From: JAVBMC01 sp031552845
Lineage (GTDB): Bacteria > Verrucomicrobiota > Kiritimatiellia > RFP12 > DVOR01
DNA: 64,000 nucleotides
Direction of reading: 5' to 3'
Assembly: GCA_031552845.1 (NCBI GenBank)
Contig: JAVBMC010000010.1
Location: forward strand, 1-64,000
In this document: positions 32,915 to 42,086 of the stretch, piece after piece
Layout of the letters: every line of letters starts with the position of its first letter
Numbering within the stretch: the first letter of the stretch is position 1
The notes under the pieces: generated by a model
Seen by the model: the letters and a program-made list of their open reading frames with translations, nothing else
What the model was told of the DNA's origin: nothing
The model's database searches: none
Translations under genes and position numbers: made by a program

Positions 32915-35461
32915 TTAGCTGATGGCGAGCTTGCCCTTGGCGAACGTCACGTGGATCGTTGCGCCCGGCAGGAACTTGCCGCCGATCAGTTCAACAGCAA
33001 TCGGGTTCTCGAGCTGTTTTTGAATGACGCGCTTGACAGGCCGCGCACCATAGGTCGGGTCATACCCGGCCTCGGCAATGTGGTCAACCGCCTTCTCATC
33101 GACATCCAACGTTAGCTCCTGCTCGGTCAGCCGCGTTTGCAGGTCTTCAAGCTGCAGGCGGACAATTTGCCGGATGCTGTTCTTGTCCAGCGTGTGGAAG
33201 TTGATGATGTCGTCCACGCGGTTGAGGAACTCGGGACGGAAGAGCCGCTTGAGCTCCGCCATCACGCCGTCCTCGTCCTTACTGCCGGAACCGACATTGC
33301 TCGTCATAATGATAATCGTATTCTTAAAGCTCACCGTGCGGCCTTGGTTGTCGGTCAAGCGGCCATCGTCCAGCACCTGCAGCAGGATGTTGAACACATC
33401 AGGATGCGCCTTCTCGATTTCGTCTAGCAGCACCACCGAGTAAGGTTTGCGCCGCACAGCCTCGGTCAGCTGGCCGCCCTCTTCGTACCCGACATATCCG
33501 GGAGGCGCGCCGACCAAGCGGGACACGGAGTGCTTCTCCATATACTCGCTCATGTCGATGCGGGTCATCGCGGCTTCGGAGTCAAACAGCTCCGTCGCCA
33601 ACGCCCGCGCCAGCTCAGTCTTACCCACACCGGTCGGCCCCAAGAAGATAAACGTACCCACAGGCCGCTCGCGGCTCTTGATGCCCGCCCGCGCCCGCAG
33701 CACCGCCATCGAAATCGTATCCACTGCTTCATCTTGCCCAATCACCCGCTTGCGCAGATGATCGCCCAAGTGCAGCAGCTTTTCGCGCTCGCCTTCCAAC
33801 AGCCGCGTTACCGGCACGCCGCTCCAGCGCGACACCGCCTCGGCAATCTCCTCCGGCGTCACCTCTTCGCGCAGCATCTGCTGGCCGGCTTCGTCCGCCG
33901 CGTTCTTATGCGCGAGCTGTTTCTCCAGCTCCGGAATCGTACCATACTGCAGCTCTGCCGCCTTGTCGTGATTATAGGTACGCTTCGCCTCTTCAAGCTG
34001 CGTTTTAGCCTCTTCAAGCTTCGTGCGCAAAGTCTTCGCCTGTTCGTGCTGCTCCTTTTCCTTCAACCATTGGGCACGCAGCGCATCGGCGCTCGACTTG
34101 TTCTCGGCCAACTCACGGCGCAGTTCCTCAAGACGCCGCTTGGAAGCTTCATCCTTCTCCTTCTTGAGTGCAGTCTCCTCAATCTCCAACCGCATCACCT
34201 TGCGCGTCAGCTCATCCAGCTCGGCTGGCATGGAGTCCATCTCCGTGCGGATCGAGGCGCACGCCTCGTCCAACAAATCAATCGCCTTGTCCGGCAGAAA
34301 GCGGTCTTGGATATAACGGTCCGACAGCACCGCCGCACTCACCAGTGCCGCATCTTGAATCCGCACGTTGTGATGCGCCTCGAAACGCTCTCTCAGACCA
34401 CGTAGAATCGACAACGTGTCCTCCACCGTCGGCGCATCCACCTGCACCGGTTGGAACCGCCGCTCCAGCGCCGCGTCCTTCTCCATGTACTTGCGATACT
34501 CATCCAACGTCGTCGCGCCGATACAATGCAGCTCGCCCCGTGCCAGCATGGGCTTGAGCATGTTGCCCGCATCCGAAGACCCCTCCGTCTTACCCGCGCC
34601 CACGATCGTATGAATCTCATCGATAAACAGAATGATCCGCCCCTCCGCCGCCTTGATTTCATTCAAGACTGCCTTCAGGCGTTCTTCAAACTCGCCGCGA
34701 TACTTCGCGCCCGCCATCAACGCCGTCATATCCAGCGCAAAAATCGTCCGATCCTTCAAACCCTCCGGCACGTCACCGCGCAGAATCCGCTGCGCCAGCC
34801 CCTCCACAATCGCCGTCTTGCCCACGCCCGGCTCGCCGATCAACACCGGATTATTTTTCGTCTTACGCGACAGAATCCGCACCACATGCCGGATCTCCGT
34901 ATCGCGCCCAATCACCGGGTCCAACTTACCCGACCGCGCCAGCTCCACCAAATCCTGCCCATACTTCTTCAACGCCTCATACTGCCCCTCCGGATTATCC
35001 GTCGTCACCTGCTGATTCCCGCGGATTTCCTTCAAAGCCGCCATCAGCGCCTTCTTATCCGCGCCCAGCTCCTTCAACAGCTTCGCCGTAAACTTATCCG
35101 ACTCCTCCAGTCCCAGCAGCACATGCTCCACCGACACATACGCATCCTTCATCTGCCGGGCAAAATCCTCCGCCTTCAACAGCGCCTTATTCAAATCATC
35201 GGTGATATAAATTTTACCCGCCTCCGTCTGCCCCGACACATGCGGCAGCGAAGCCAGCTTCTCCTCCACCCGCGCAATCAACGTCGGCAACGAAACGCCC
35301 GCCCGTTGGATAATCGACCCAACCAGCCCGCCCTCCTGCGCCAACAAAGCAATCAACAAATGCGGCGTATCCACCGCCTGATGCGAAAACCTCAACGCCG
35401 TCTTCTGCGCCGAATCCACCGCCTCGCGCGCCCTCTGCGTCATCTTATTCAAATCAAACAT
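32915..35461 (-). CDS. clpB: ATP-dependent disaggregase ClpB
   Basis: An 848-residue Hsp100 chaperone that with DnaK extracts polypeptides from aggregates. It has two N-terminal Clp repeats (MTQRAREAVDSAQKTALRF onward) and a first AAA+ domain with GEPGVGKTAIVEGLAQRI and DEIHTIVGAG. The long coiled-coil M domain (about 400-520, KEKDEASKRRLEELRREL) distinguishes it from ClpA/C. A second AAA+ domain has FLGPTGVGKTELARAL and VVLLDEIEKAHPD. The start MFDLNKM has GAAGGGA 8 nt upstream. No CIRCE operator was seen. The upstream promoter is sigma-70-like. Confidence 0.96.
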   Translation of the reverse strand: MFDLNKMTQRAREAVDSAQKTALRFSHQAVDTPHLLIALLAQEGGLVGSIIQRAGVSLPTLIARVEEKLASLPHVSGQTEAGKIYITDDLNKALLKAEDFARQMKDAYVSVEHVLLGLEESDKFTAKLLKELGADKKALMAALKEIRGNQQVTTDNPEGQYEALKKYGQDLVELARSGKLDPVIGRDTEIRHVVRILSRKTKNNPVLIGEPGVGKTAIVEGLAQRILRGDVPEGLKDRTIFALDMTALMAGAKYRGEFEERLKAVLNEIKAAEGRIILFIDEIHTIVGAGKTEGSSDAGNMLKPMLARGELHCIGATTLDEYRKYMEKDAALERRFQPVQVDAPTVEDTLSILRGLRERFEAHHNVRIQDAALVSAAVLSDRYIQDRFLPDKAIDLLDEACASIRTEMDSMPAELDELTRKVMRLEIEETALKKEKDEASKRRLEELRRELAENKSSADALRAQWLKEKEQHEQAKTLRTKLEEAKTQLEEAKRTYNHDKAAELQYGTIPELEKQLAHKNAADEAGQQMLREEVTPEEIAEAVSRWSGVPVTRLLEGEREKLLHLGDHLRKRVIGQDEAVDTISMAVLRARAGIKSRERPVGTFIFLGPTGVGKTELARALATELFDSEAAMTRIDMSEYMEKHSVSRLVGAPPGYVGYEEGGQLTEAVRRKPYSVVLLDEIEKAHPDVFNILLQVLDDGRLTDNQGRTVSFKNTIIIMTSNVGSGSKDEDGVMAELKRLFRPEFLNRVDDIINFHTLDKNSIRQIVRLQLEDLQTRLTEQELTLDVDEKAVDHIAEAGYDPTYGARPVKRVIQKQLENPIAVELIGGKFLPGATIHVTFAKGKLAIS

Positions 35462-35484
35462 AAACAACATCCCTTCTGTAGTAT

Positions 35485-35513
35485 AGTATAGCAAAAACCA
35501 TGCCATCCGCCAA
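35485..35513 (-). promoter_or_regulatory. putative clpB promoter
   Basis: On the minus strand TTGGCG, a 17-nt spacer and TATACT, with an overlapping second TATACT five nt nearer the gene. It lies about 24 nt upstream of the start codon. Confidence 0.55.
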
Positions 35514-35702
35514 AACCGCTCAAACCACCCCCAAAACAGTGCCACAACGACACACCTCGTGCCAATCCCACCCTGTTATTCCTGATGAACGCCTTAACCC
35601 TTCCAAAACGTCACTTCGCCCGCTGTTCCCTGAAACGGATGGATTGGGTGCCACGTTCTTTCTTTTGCCACCATTTTTTATAGCCTCAATATGGCGTCAA
35701 AA

Positions 35703-35838
35703 ACGAAGTGCTTTTGGGTTTGAAGGCACGTGACTTCAACTTCAAAGACACGTGTAATGTACTCTTACTTACACGTGTAACCAAACTTGACTTACGCCTA
35801 TAACTGAACTCACTTGCACGTGCGAGTGAAGTCGAATA
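35703..35838. repeat. decayed tandem repeat of 22-23 bp with CACGTG cores
   Basis: CACGTG palindromes occur at 35727, 35749, 35772 and 35817, that is at steps of 22, 23 and 45 bp. The intervening unit at about 35794 is degenerate. Flanking words such as ACACGTGTAA and AACTTGACTT also recur. No gene was recognised in 35514-36200. Confidence 0.6.
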
Positions 35839-36200
35839 CACCTCGATTTTGCATCGTGTAAAGCTGGTAGCAAAGCGGAGTTGTCAAATTAGGGAGTGTG
35901 GAATTGCAAGGAAGCTTGATTTGGCGCATTCGATTCCTTGACCAGCATCCTGTTACCTGTTTCTGCTGTTTGTGCGCTGAGCAATTGAAGTGGAGACTCA
36001 AAAGCGGGCTGTTTGGGGGCATGTTGGAGAGGGTCGCAACTGTGGTCATAGGGCCGAGTTTGAGGGATGTGCGATTTTGAATGCCTTCACTTTTGTGCTT
36101 GCTATCACCCCCACTGTCTGTTACACTGGAGATTGTTGAGAGGCTTGCGCTATGTGGCGGGCTATGTGATTTTCGTATGGTTTTGTGAGGAGGTGGTGCT

Positions 36201-36557
36201 ATGCAGATGCTTAAAAAGGTTTTTAAATGGTTGGGTTTTGCGGCCTGCGTGGTGTTGGTGCAGTATGTGCTCGCGGCAGTGGTTTGGGTCAGCGTGATGC
36301 TGTTGCTTACTTTATTGGCGGAGGGAATGACGCTAAGCGAGTTTGTTGAAGCAGTCAAGGAACTGAGGTGTATTAATTTGGCAGATTTAGTTGTTGTTGG
36401 CCGATGGATGGTTGGCGGGTGCGTGTTTGCCTCGGCAGCGTTTTTGCTATCTTGGCGATTATCACGGCGGGTTCGATGGTTGTTGGCGTTAGAGGCTCAA
36501 GCATTGATCGGGCTGTTTTGGTTTGTGGTCTGCGCGGCACGCATACCCAGTTGGTAG
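36201..36557 (+). CDS. small membrane protein, family A copy 1
   Basis: 118 residues with three hydrophobic segments (about 10-42, 70-85, 92-113). It shares with the protein at 38188 the opening FKW...VVLVQYVLAAVV and the C-terminal SRRVRWLLALEAQALIGLFW. A GGAGGTGG ribosome site precedes the ATG. It belongs to a repeated two-gene unit (A then B) flanking a 427-residue protein. No known family was recognised, so the function is unknown. Confidence 0.6.
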   Translation: MQMLKKVFKWLGFAACVVLVQYVLAAVVWVSVMLLLTLLAEGMTLSEFVEAVKELRCINLADLVVVGRWMVGGCVFASAAFLLSWRLSRRVRWLLALEAQALIGLFWFVVCAARIPSW

Positions 36558-36591
36558 TTTGTAATGCAGCGATAAGAAAAGAGGAACGGAA

Positions 36592-36873
36592 ATGAACAAA
36601 AAGATTATCAGCTGTCTTGGAGTCTTGGCGGCGCAATATGTGGTTGCCTGTGTGGTGCTTTATCTTTCGAGTAGCTTTAGTAGCGGTGAGTGGCAAGACC
36701 CTTTGGCGCAAGGTGTTCGTTGGCGGCTTTTGGTTGCAGTGTTTGGATGGGCGATTGCGTCGACGGCGTATTTCTTGGCAATAGAGGCAAAGTGGTGGAT
36801 ACGCTGGGGGCTGTCATTGGTGTTGCAGTTGATAGTGCCGTGGGTTGTGTTCCTTCTCTTCTATTTAGTTTAA
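36592..36873 (+). CDS. small membrane protein, family B copy 1
   Basis: 93 residues, almost entirely hydrophobic in three segments. It shares AVFGWAIASTAYFLA and LQLIVPWVVFLLF with the protein at 38502. It starts 34 nt after the A-type gene with GAGGAACGGA upstream. Unknown function. The constant pairing with family A suggests the two products act together in the membrane. Confidence 0.6.
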   Translation: MNKKIISCLGVLAAQYVVACVVLYLSSSFSSGEWQDPLAQGVRWRLLVAVFGWAIASTAYFLAIEAKWWIRWGLSLVLQLIVPWVVFLLFYLV

Positions 36874-36889
36874 AGCAAGGAGGCTATGC

Positions 36890-38173
36890 GTGAGGCAGAG
36901 GTGTTTCATCTTCGTGGCGGCGGTGTGTGCTTGGGGCGCGTTTGCGAAAGTGGAGGTGAGTGCAGTGCCGGAGGAGGCGGAGAGGGAGTTGCAGGAGATT
37001 TTGCTGCGGCCCGCAGAGGGGCTGGCGATGGTGCCGATGTCTTACCAAAGGAAGGTTGAGGTATTGCCGTGTATTATTGCTGTGGGGGCGGAACCGCCGA
37101 GGAGTGAGTTGATTGTGCAGCTGCAGGAAAAGCATGGTGTGTCGGCGGCACAGGTGGAGTCGTGTTTCTTGAAGTGGGCGAAGTTGAGGCTGTCGGAGAG
37201 TGAGGGCAGGGAATCGCGTTTGGCTCGGCAATCCATCTACGAGCTCAGGAGTGCTAAGTCTGATGAGGCAGAGAAGGTGTTGCATGAGGTTATGACGTGT
37301 TCGCCGAATGAGTATCTGCGGCGTAATGCAATGACGTGTTATTTGGCGCGGTTGAGTGGCGAGAGGTTGAAGTCGGCACTGGAGGAGCTGTTGGCGGGCA
37401 AGCCGGTGCTGACGGCAAGCGATATCCCTTGGCTTCGCGTCATCGCGTGGCGGTGCGAGGAGCCGTTTGGCGAACGGCCAATGATTGCCGGGCTGTTGCA
37501 AAAGAGGGCGCTCGTGGAGAGGGATCGGGAGTGTATGTTGTATCTGGATAAGTTCTTGTTGGTGTATGAGCCGTCTTATGCGAACTCGGAGCAGCGGCGC
37601 GGAGTGCTGCAAGAAGGGGTGGAACGTTATGGTTCTGTTGATGACTATTTTGCGATGGAATTGAAGAAGTGCGCAGATCCCAAGTGGCGTCTGAAGAATG
37701 AAGAGTGGTGTAAGTTGAGTGTGAGTGAACGGGCGATGCGGGGACGCATCCGGTGGAGGAGCCAGAGCCTTTCGCAACAGCTTACGGTGGGAGTGGGTGT
37801 CAGTGAGCACTCCCCGGCATCGGATGTTCTGGTTGAGGTTGTTGACAAAGACAGCGTTTGTATCGAGACAAGCTATGCTTCGAGCGGTGACTTGGTGCTC
37901 AACCAAATCCGGGATATCCAGCATGCTTGGAATCTGTCCGACGCGTTGATGGTATCCAATCTAGTGCCGTTGGTCAAAGCACGCGTCCCATCGGCAATCT
38001 TTGCATTGAGCCTTTACAAGACGGATTACGCCAAAGAACTGCTGCAGGAACTTATGACGCAGAATGATGATGCAGTCGCCCGGTTCTACGCAGAGCAAGC
38101 CTATGCACAGATGTTTGGGGAAGAAGAGATTAAGAGAAGCTTTCTCAGAAATGAGGTCCTCAAAGTTGAGTGA
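36890..38173 (+). CDS. secreted protein of unknown function, 427 residues
   Basis: The start is GTG with AAGGAGG 5-6 nt upstream, giving a signal peptide (CFIFVAAVCAWGAFA). The mature part is mostly helical, with repeated short helix pairs (for example EKVLHEVMTCSPNEYLRRNA and RLKSALEELLAG) that may form a HEAT- or TPR-like array. No catalytic motif was found. It lies between two A-B pairs of small membrane proteins and ends 14 nt before the second pair, so it is probably made with them. No homologue was recognised. Confidence 0.6.
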   Translation: MRQRCFIFVAAVCAWGAFAKVEVSAVPEEAERELQEILLRPAEGLAMVPMSYQRKVEVLPCIIAVGAEPPRSELIVQLQEKHGVSAAQVESCFLKWAKLRLSESEGRESRLARQSIYELRSAKSDEAEKVLHEVMTCSPNEYLRRNAMTCYLARLSGERLKSALEELLAGKPVLTASDIPWLRVIAWRCEEPFGERPMIAGLLQKRALVERDRECMLYLDKFLLVYEPSYANSEQRRGVLQEGVERYGSVDDYFAMELKKCADPKWRLKNEEWCKLSVSERAMRGRIRWRSQSLSQQLTVGVGVSEHSPASDVLVEVVDKDSVCIETSYASSGDLVLNQIRDIQHAWNLSDALMVSNLVPLVKARVPSAIFALSLYKTDYAKELLQELMTQNDDAVARFYAEQAYAQMFGEEEIKRSFLRNEVLKVE

Positions 38174-38187
38174 TTGGGAGGCATAAG

Positions 38188-38505
38188 ATGTCTAAAGAAA
38201 CGATTCGATGGTTTGATTCTGTGGGGGGTGTGGTGCTGGTGCAGTTTGTGTTGGCTGCGGCGGTGGGATTGGTGTTCTGTTGGGCTGTGAACGAGGGTGC
38301 TGATTGGCGGGGAAATTGGGATGTAGCGTTGTGGTGGATTTACAAGTCGGCGATTCCCGGAGGGTTACTTGCGACTGGAGTTTATTTCTTCTCGAATAGG
38401 CTGTCGAAGCGGGCACGTTGGCTGTTGGCGTTGGAGACTCAGTTTCTGTTAGGATTGTTTTGGGCGTTGTTGAATATGCTGCTAGCTTATACGGGGGGAA
38501 TATGA
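38188..38505 (+). CDS. small membrane protein, family A copy 2
   Basis: 105 residues; paralogue of the protein at 36201 (VVLVQFVLAAAVGL, LSKRARWLLALETQFLLGLFW). The ATG is preceded by GGGAGGC; the open frame extends six codons further upstream. Its stop overlaps the next ATG (ATGA). Unknown function. Confidence 0.6.
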   Translation: MSKETIRWFDSVGGVVLVQFVLAAAVGLVFCWAVNEGADWRGNWDVALWWIYKSAIPGGLLATGVYFFSNRLSKRARWLLALETQFLLGLFWALLNMLLAYTGGI

Positions 38506-38804
38506 GAAAGTTTTTGAAATGGTCGGTGGTGGTGACATTGCAGTATGTCACGGCAGTAATGGTGCTTATGGGGTATTGTGGTTTTAAACCGGAGTACATG
38601 GATGCGAGGGAGTGGTTATATCTCTTTCTGTTGGCGGAGTTTGGATGGATGATTGCGTCGACGGCGTATTTCTTGGCGGCCCAAAAAAGACGATGGGTCC
38701 GCTGGAGTTGGGTAGTAGGTTTGCAGCTTGCGGTGCCGTGGGTTTTGTACTTTTTGTTTTGGGTGTGTTTTCAATGTTCTATTCGTCATCAAGCGTTATT
38801 ATAA
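38502..38804 (+). CDS. small membrane protein, family B copy 2
   Basis: 100 residues; paralogue of the protein at 36592 (EFGWMIASTAYFLAAQ, WVVGLQLAVPWVLYFLFW). It is coupled to the A-type gene by ATGA. Unknown function. The A-B pair is followed by a type II restriction system with its own promoter. Confidence 0.6.
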   Translation: MRKFLKWSVVVTLQYVTAVMVLMGYCGFKPEYMDAREWLYLFLLAEFGWMIASTAYFLAAQKRRWVRWSWVVGLQLAVPWVLYFLFWVCFQCSIRHQALL

Positions 38805-38882
38805 TTTCGACGGCCTATCTGTTGACATGGAAGAAGAGATGATGTGAACGTCGGGCGTGTCGTGGAGGTAGGGGGTATTGGC

Positions 38883-38911
38883 TTGCGGGGGTGGGTGGGG
38901 TTTGGTATAAT
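38883..38911 (+). promoter_or_regulatory. promoter of the type II restriction-modification pair
   Basis: TTGCGG, a 17-nt spacer and a consensus TATAAT. Because an in-frame ATG at 38910 lies inside the -10 box, the methyltransferase start must be further downstream (GTG 38976). Confidence 0.65.
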
Positions 38912-38975
38912 GATTGACCCATGCAATGAAGTATGGGAGAGGCGCGGTTCGTATTTTCGCGAAGGTGAGGTCAGG

Positions 38976-40022
38976 GTGAAGGTGTTAGCAAAAGAAAACT
39001 GTAGTGTGAGGCCGACAGTTGTGGAGCTGTTTGCCGGGGCTGGGGGATTGGCGTTGGGTTTGGAGCAGGCAGGGTTTCATACGTTGGGGTTAATCGAGAT
39101 TGACAAGGATGCGGCACACACGTTGCAATATAATAGACCGTCGTGGCGAGTTATTTGTAATGATGTTGCTAATATCACCGATTTGGATTTAGAAGATTTT
39201 TTTGAGGTTCGAAAAGGTGATCTTGATTTGTTGTCGGGAGGTGCGCCATGCCAATCATTTTCGTATGCCGGAAAGAGGCTTGGGTTGGAGGATGCGCGCG
39301 GAACTTTATTTTATCACTACGCAAAGTTCTTGGAGAAACTTCAGCCTAAGATGTTTTTATTTGAAAATGTTCGAGGACTGCTGACTCATGATCAGGGACG
39401 CACCTATCAGACGATTCTGACGATTTTCGAACAAGCTGGCTACGTCATAAAGGCGAATCAAAGAAAGGTGCTGAATGCATGGGATTATGGAGTGCCTCAA
39501 AAAAGAGAACGGCTAATTACAGTTGGCATCCGAAAAGATTTGGCAACTAAGCTGTCGTTTGAGTTTCCTGTGCCGCATGCATACAAGCCTGTCTTGCGGG
39601 ATGTGCTTTTGGACTGCCCTGCGAGTGAGGGAGTGACTTACTCGGACTACAAAAGGAAGATATTTGAGCTGGTGCCTCCTGGCGAGTATTGGAGAGCCAT
39701 TCCACAGTCGATAGCCAAGAAATATATGAAAAGCTGTTGGGACATGGGGGGGGGGCGTACAGGTATCTTGCGGCGCCTTAGTTTAGAGGAGCCTTCTTTG
39801 ACGGTATTAACATCCCCAAGCCAAAAGCAAACGGATCGTTGTCATCCTTTGGAGCCACGCCCCTTTACAGTCAGAGAAAATGCAAGATGTCAGGGTTTTC
39901 CCGACAGTTGGTCGTTTTGCGGTGGAATTGGCCAGCAGTATAAGCAGGTTGGAAATGCGGTGCCGGTGAATCTTGCATATGAGGTAGGGGTTAAAATCAA
40001 AGAGGGATTGGAGGGTTTGTAA
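38976..40022 (+). CDS. DNA (cytosine-5-)-methyltransferase of a type II system
   Basis: 348 residues with the canonical C5-methyltransferase order: motif I ELFAGAGGLALGLEQAGF, the catalytic motif IV GGAPCQSFSYAGKR (the Cys attacks C6), motif VI LFENVRGL, motif VIII VPQKRERL, a short variable target-recognition region (about 200-290) and motif X QQYKQVGNAVP. The GTG start with a purine-rich ribosome site is preferred over the longer open frame because the promoter lies within the latter. The next gene, an Eco47II-like endonuclease, overlaps by one nt. From the partner, protection of a GGNCC or GGWCC site is expected. It is more AT-rich than neighbouring housekeeping genes. Confidence 0.93.
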   Translation: MKVLAKENCSVRPTVVELFAGAGGLALGLEQAGFHTLGLIEIDKDAAHTLQYNRPSWRVICNDVANITDLDLEDFFEVRKGDLDLLSGGAPCQSFSYAGKRLGLEDARGTLFYHYAKFLEKLQPKMFLFENVRGLLTHDQGRTYQTILTIFEQAGYVIKANQRKVLNAWDYGVPQKRERLITVGIRKDLATKLSFEFPVPHAYKPVLRDVLLDCPASEGVTYSDYKRKIFELVPPGEYWRAIPQSIAKKYMKSCWDMGGGRTGILRRLSLEEPSLTVLTSPSQKQTDRCHPLEPRPFTVRENARCQGFPDSWSFCGGIGQQYKQVGNAVPVNLAYEVGVKIKEGLEGL

Positions 40023-40834
40023 TGTGGACAATGCCATTCATCACTAAGCAGCAGTTTGAGGCGCACGTTCGCTCGACAATCGAGAAATACGCGAGCACCT
40101 TTGAGCCGGTTGACATCAAGCGGTTTAATAAGAACATTATTGACCCAGTCAAGTTGATCTTTGATAAGACTATTTCCGGGGTAACGTGGGAAGACGCTAT
40201 TCGTAGCGAAGTCGTCAGGCAGAGAGATAAATCAGCCAATAATGACATTGGTTATTTTCATCAAGGAATATTCGCTTATATCGCTAATTGTATTGTTCCT
40301 AAAGAAGGCTGGGATGTAATCTACAAGTGTGCGCGTGGAGTTCAGCTGTCAGACGGAGATACGGTTCATACGGTTTATGTAGAAATGAAGAATAAGCATA
40401 ACACGATGAACTCAAGCTCGGCAGGCAAAACCTACATGAATATGCAGAATCAGCTGATACGTGATGATGACTGCGCCTGTTGTTTGGTTGAGGTGATAGC
40501 CAAGAAATCACAGAATATCCCTTGGTCTCCAATTAACGATGGAAAGAAAATCACCCACAAGCGTATCCGACGGGTCAGCATTGATCAATTCTATTCCTTG
40601 GTGACGGGCGTAGAAGATGCGTTTTACAGGGTGTGCATGGAGCTGCCTTCAACCATTAAAAGAATTGTTGCCGCGAACTCGAAATTGTCGACACCCAAAG
40701 ATACCGTGTTAGATGAATTAAAGACCATCGCCAAAACACAGAAGCTGGGCTCAAATGAATTGGCGTGGTCGCTTGCTATTTATATGCTAGGGTTCAGTAC
40801 CTACACGGGTTTCAATCAGCATACACAAAAATGA
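40022..40834 (+). CDS. Eco47II/Sau96I-family type II restriction endonuclease
   Basis: 270 residues resembling the Eco47II restriction endonuclease family: YFHQGIFAYIANCIVPKEGW, WDVIYK and the likely catalytic stretch VYVEMKNKHNTMNSSS (an E-x-K core). Members cut at GGNCC-type sites. It begins in the stop codon of the methyltransferase (TAATG), so methylation is made ahead of restriction. The composition is AT-richer than the surroundings, in keeping with transfer as a unit. The site is predicted from family only. Confidence 0.85.
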   Translation: MWTMPFITKQQFEAHVRSTIEKYASTFEPVDIKRFNKNIIDPVKLIFDKTISGVTWEDAIRSEVVRQRDKSANNDIGYFHQGIFAYIANCIVPKEGWDVIYKCARGVQLSDGDTVHTVYVEMKNKHNTMNSSSAGKTYMNMQNQLIRDDDCACCLVEVIAKKSQNIPWSPINDGKKITHKRIRRVSIDQFYSLVTGVEDAFYRVCMELPSTIKRIVAANSKLSTPKDTVLDELKTIAKTQKLGSNELAWSLAIYMLGFSTYTGFNQHTQK

Positions 40835-40850
40835 TGTGTACTGTAATGCG

Positions 40851-42086
40851 ATGGGCGTTGAATTAAATATGGAGTTGCTGCGTGGCCGGGGCCGGTTGGG
40901 TTTGGCGGTGTCGGGCGGGGCGGATTCGGTGGCGTTGTTGTGGCTGTGTCGTGAGGCAGGGCTGGGGGACGTTGCCGTTTTACATTTGAATCATGGTTTG
41001 CGGGGCGCGGAGTCGGATGGCGATGCGGAGTTTGTGGCATCGCTGGCGGTGGAGCTGGGGTTGCAGTGCTGTTGCGAGAAGCGTCTTGTGGAGGCGTTGC
41101 CGGGGGAGTCGTTGGAGATGGCGGCGCGGCGCGTGCGTTTGGAGTTCTTTGGGGATTGTGTTCCTCGCTTTGAGTTGGGTGCTGTGGTGACGGCGCATCA
41201 GGGTGACGATGTGGCGGAGACTGTGTTGTTGCGGCTAGCGCGTGGTGCGGGCGCCGGGGGTTTGTCGGGTTTGCGGGCAGAGTCGTGCGTGAATGGCGTG
41301 AGGTTGCTGCGGCCGTTGCTGGATTGTTCAAGTGGCTCTTTGCGTGAATGGCTGACAGCACAGGGGCGAGCGTGGCGGGAGGATGCGAGCAATCAGGAGG
41401 ATTGTTTCTTGCGGAATCGCGTACGGCATGCGGTGTTGCCGGTTTTGGAGGAGGCGTTAGGCCCGGGTGTTGCGACTGGATTGCGGAGGTCGTCGGAGAT
41501 TCTGGCGGCTGAGGATGCGTTCTTGGATGAATTGGCGATGGCGCGTTCGACGGATGTGGTGGCGGAGTTGTTGAGGGAGCCTTTAGCATTACAGCGGCGG
41601 ATTGTACGGCAGCGGTTTGGTTTGGGGTTTGAGGCGTGCGAGCGGGTGTTGTCCGCGGCGACGAGCGGTGAGGATTGGCAGGTTGCTGTTGAGGGGGGCC
41701 GGTTGCTGGCAGTGGCGCAGGGGCGTATTGGGTTTGTGCCCACGGCGGAGGTGAGGACGTTTGCTGTACGTTATGAGGAGGCGTCGGAGTTTTGCAAAGG
41801 CGAGGCGATGTGTTGCACGGGCGCGGCGGAGCGGGTGAAGGAGCTGGAGGTACGTCGTTGGGAGCCGGGGGATTGGATTGAGCCGTTGGGGCTGGAGGGG
41901 CGGCGGAAGCTGCAGGATGTGTGGACGGATTTGAAGGTGCCGCGGGTGTTGCGGCATCAGTTGCCGGTGTTCGTATTTGAGGGGAATGAGGTGGCGTGGG
42001 TGCCGGGGTATCGGATTGCGAAGCGGCTGGCGGCGGTGCCGGGTGAGGCGTTGTTGAAGATTTGCGTTGAGGAGGTGGGGGCGTGA
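40851..42086 (+). CDS. tilS: tRNA(Ile)-lysidine synthase
   Basis: About 411 residues. TilS ligates lysine to C34 of tRNA-Ile(CAU), changing its codon from AUG to AUA; it is essential. The PP-loop LAVSGGADSVALLW (about 18-31) is followed by HLNHGLRGAES, VVTAHQGDDVAETVLLRLARG and GLSGL. The C-terminal domain has RRWEPGDWIEPLGLEGRRKL, then QDVWTDLKVPR. Candidate starts are GTG 40836, ATG 40851 and ATG 40869; 40851 is taken. The codons are strongly G-ending. It opens a six-gene run whose members all overlap by 1-4 nt. Confidence 0.92.
   Translation: MGVELNMELLRGRGRLGLAVSGGADSVALLWLCREAGLGDVAVLHLNHGLRGAESDGDAEFVASLAVELGLQCCCEKRLVEALPGESLEMAARRVRLEFFGDCVPRFELGAVVTAHQGDDVAETVLLRLARGAGAGGLSGLRAESCVNGVRLLRPLLDCSSGSLREWLTAQGRAWREDASNQEDCFLRNRVRHAVLPVLEEALGPGVATGLRRSSEILAAEDAFLDELAMARSTDVVAELLREPLALQRRIVRQRFGLGFEACERVLSAATSGEDWQVAVEGGRLLAVAQGRIGFVPTAEVRTFAVRYEEASEFCKGEAMCCTGAAERVKELEVRRWEPGDWIEPLGLEGRRKLQDVWTDLKVPRVLRHQLPVFVFEGNEVAWVPGYRIAKRLAAVPGEALLKICVEEVGA

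Noticed and set aside
35810..36358. 182-codon minus-strand ORF upstream of clpB's divergent neighbour.
   Set aside because: It is antisense to the family A membrane protein and to gene-free DNA, of low complexity, with no ribosome site.
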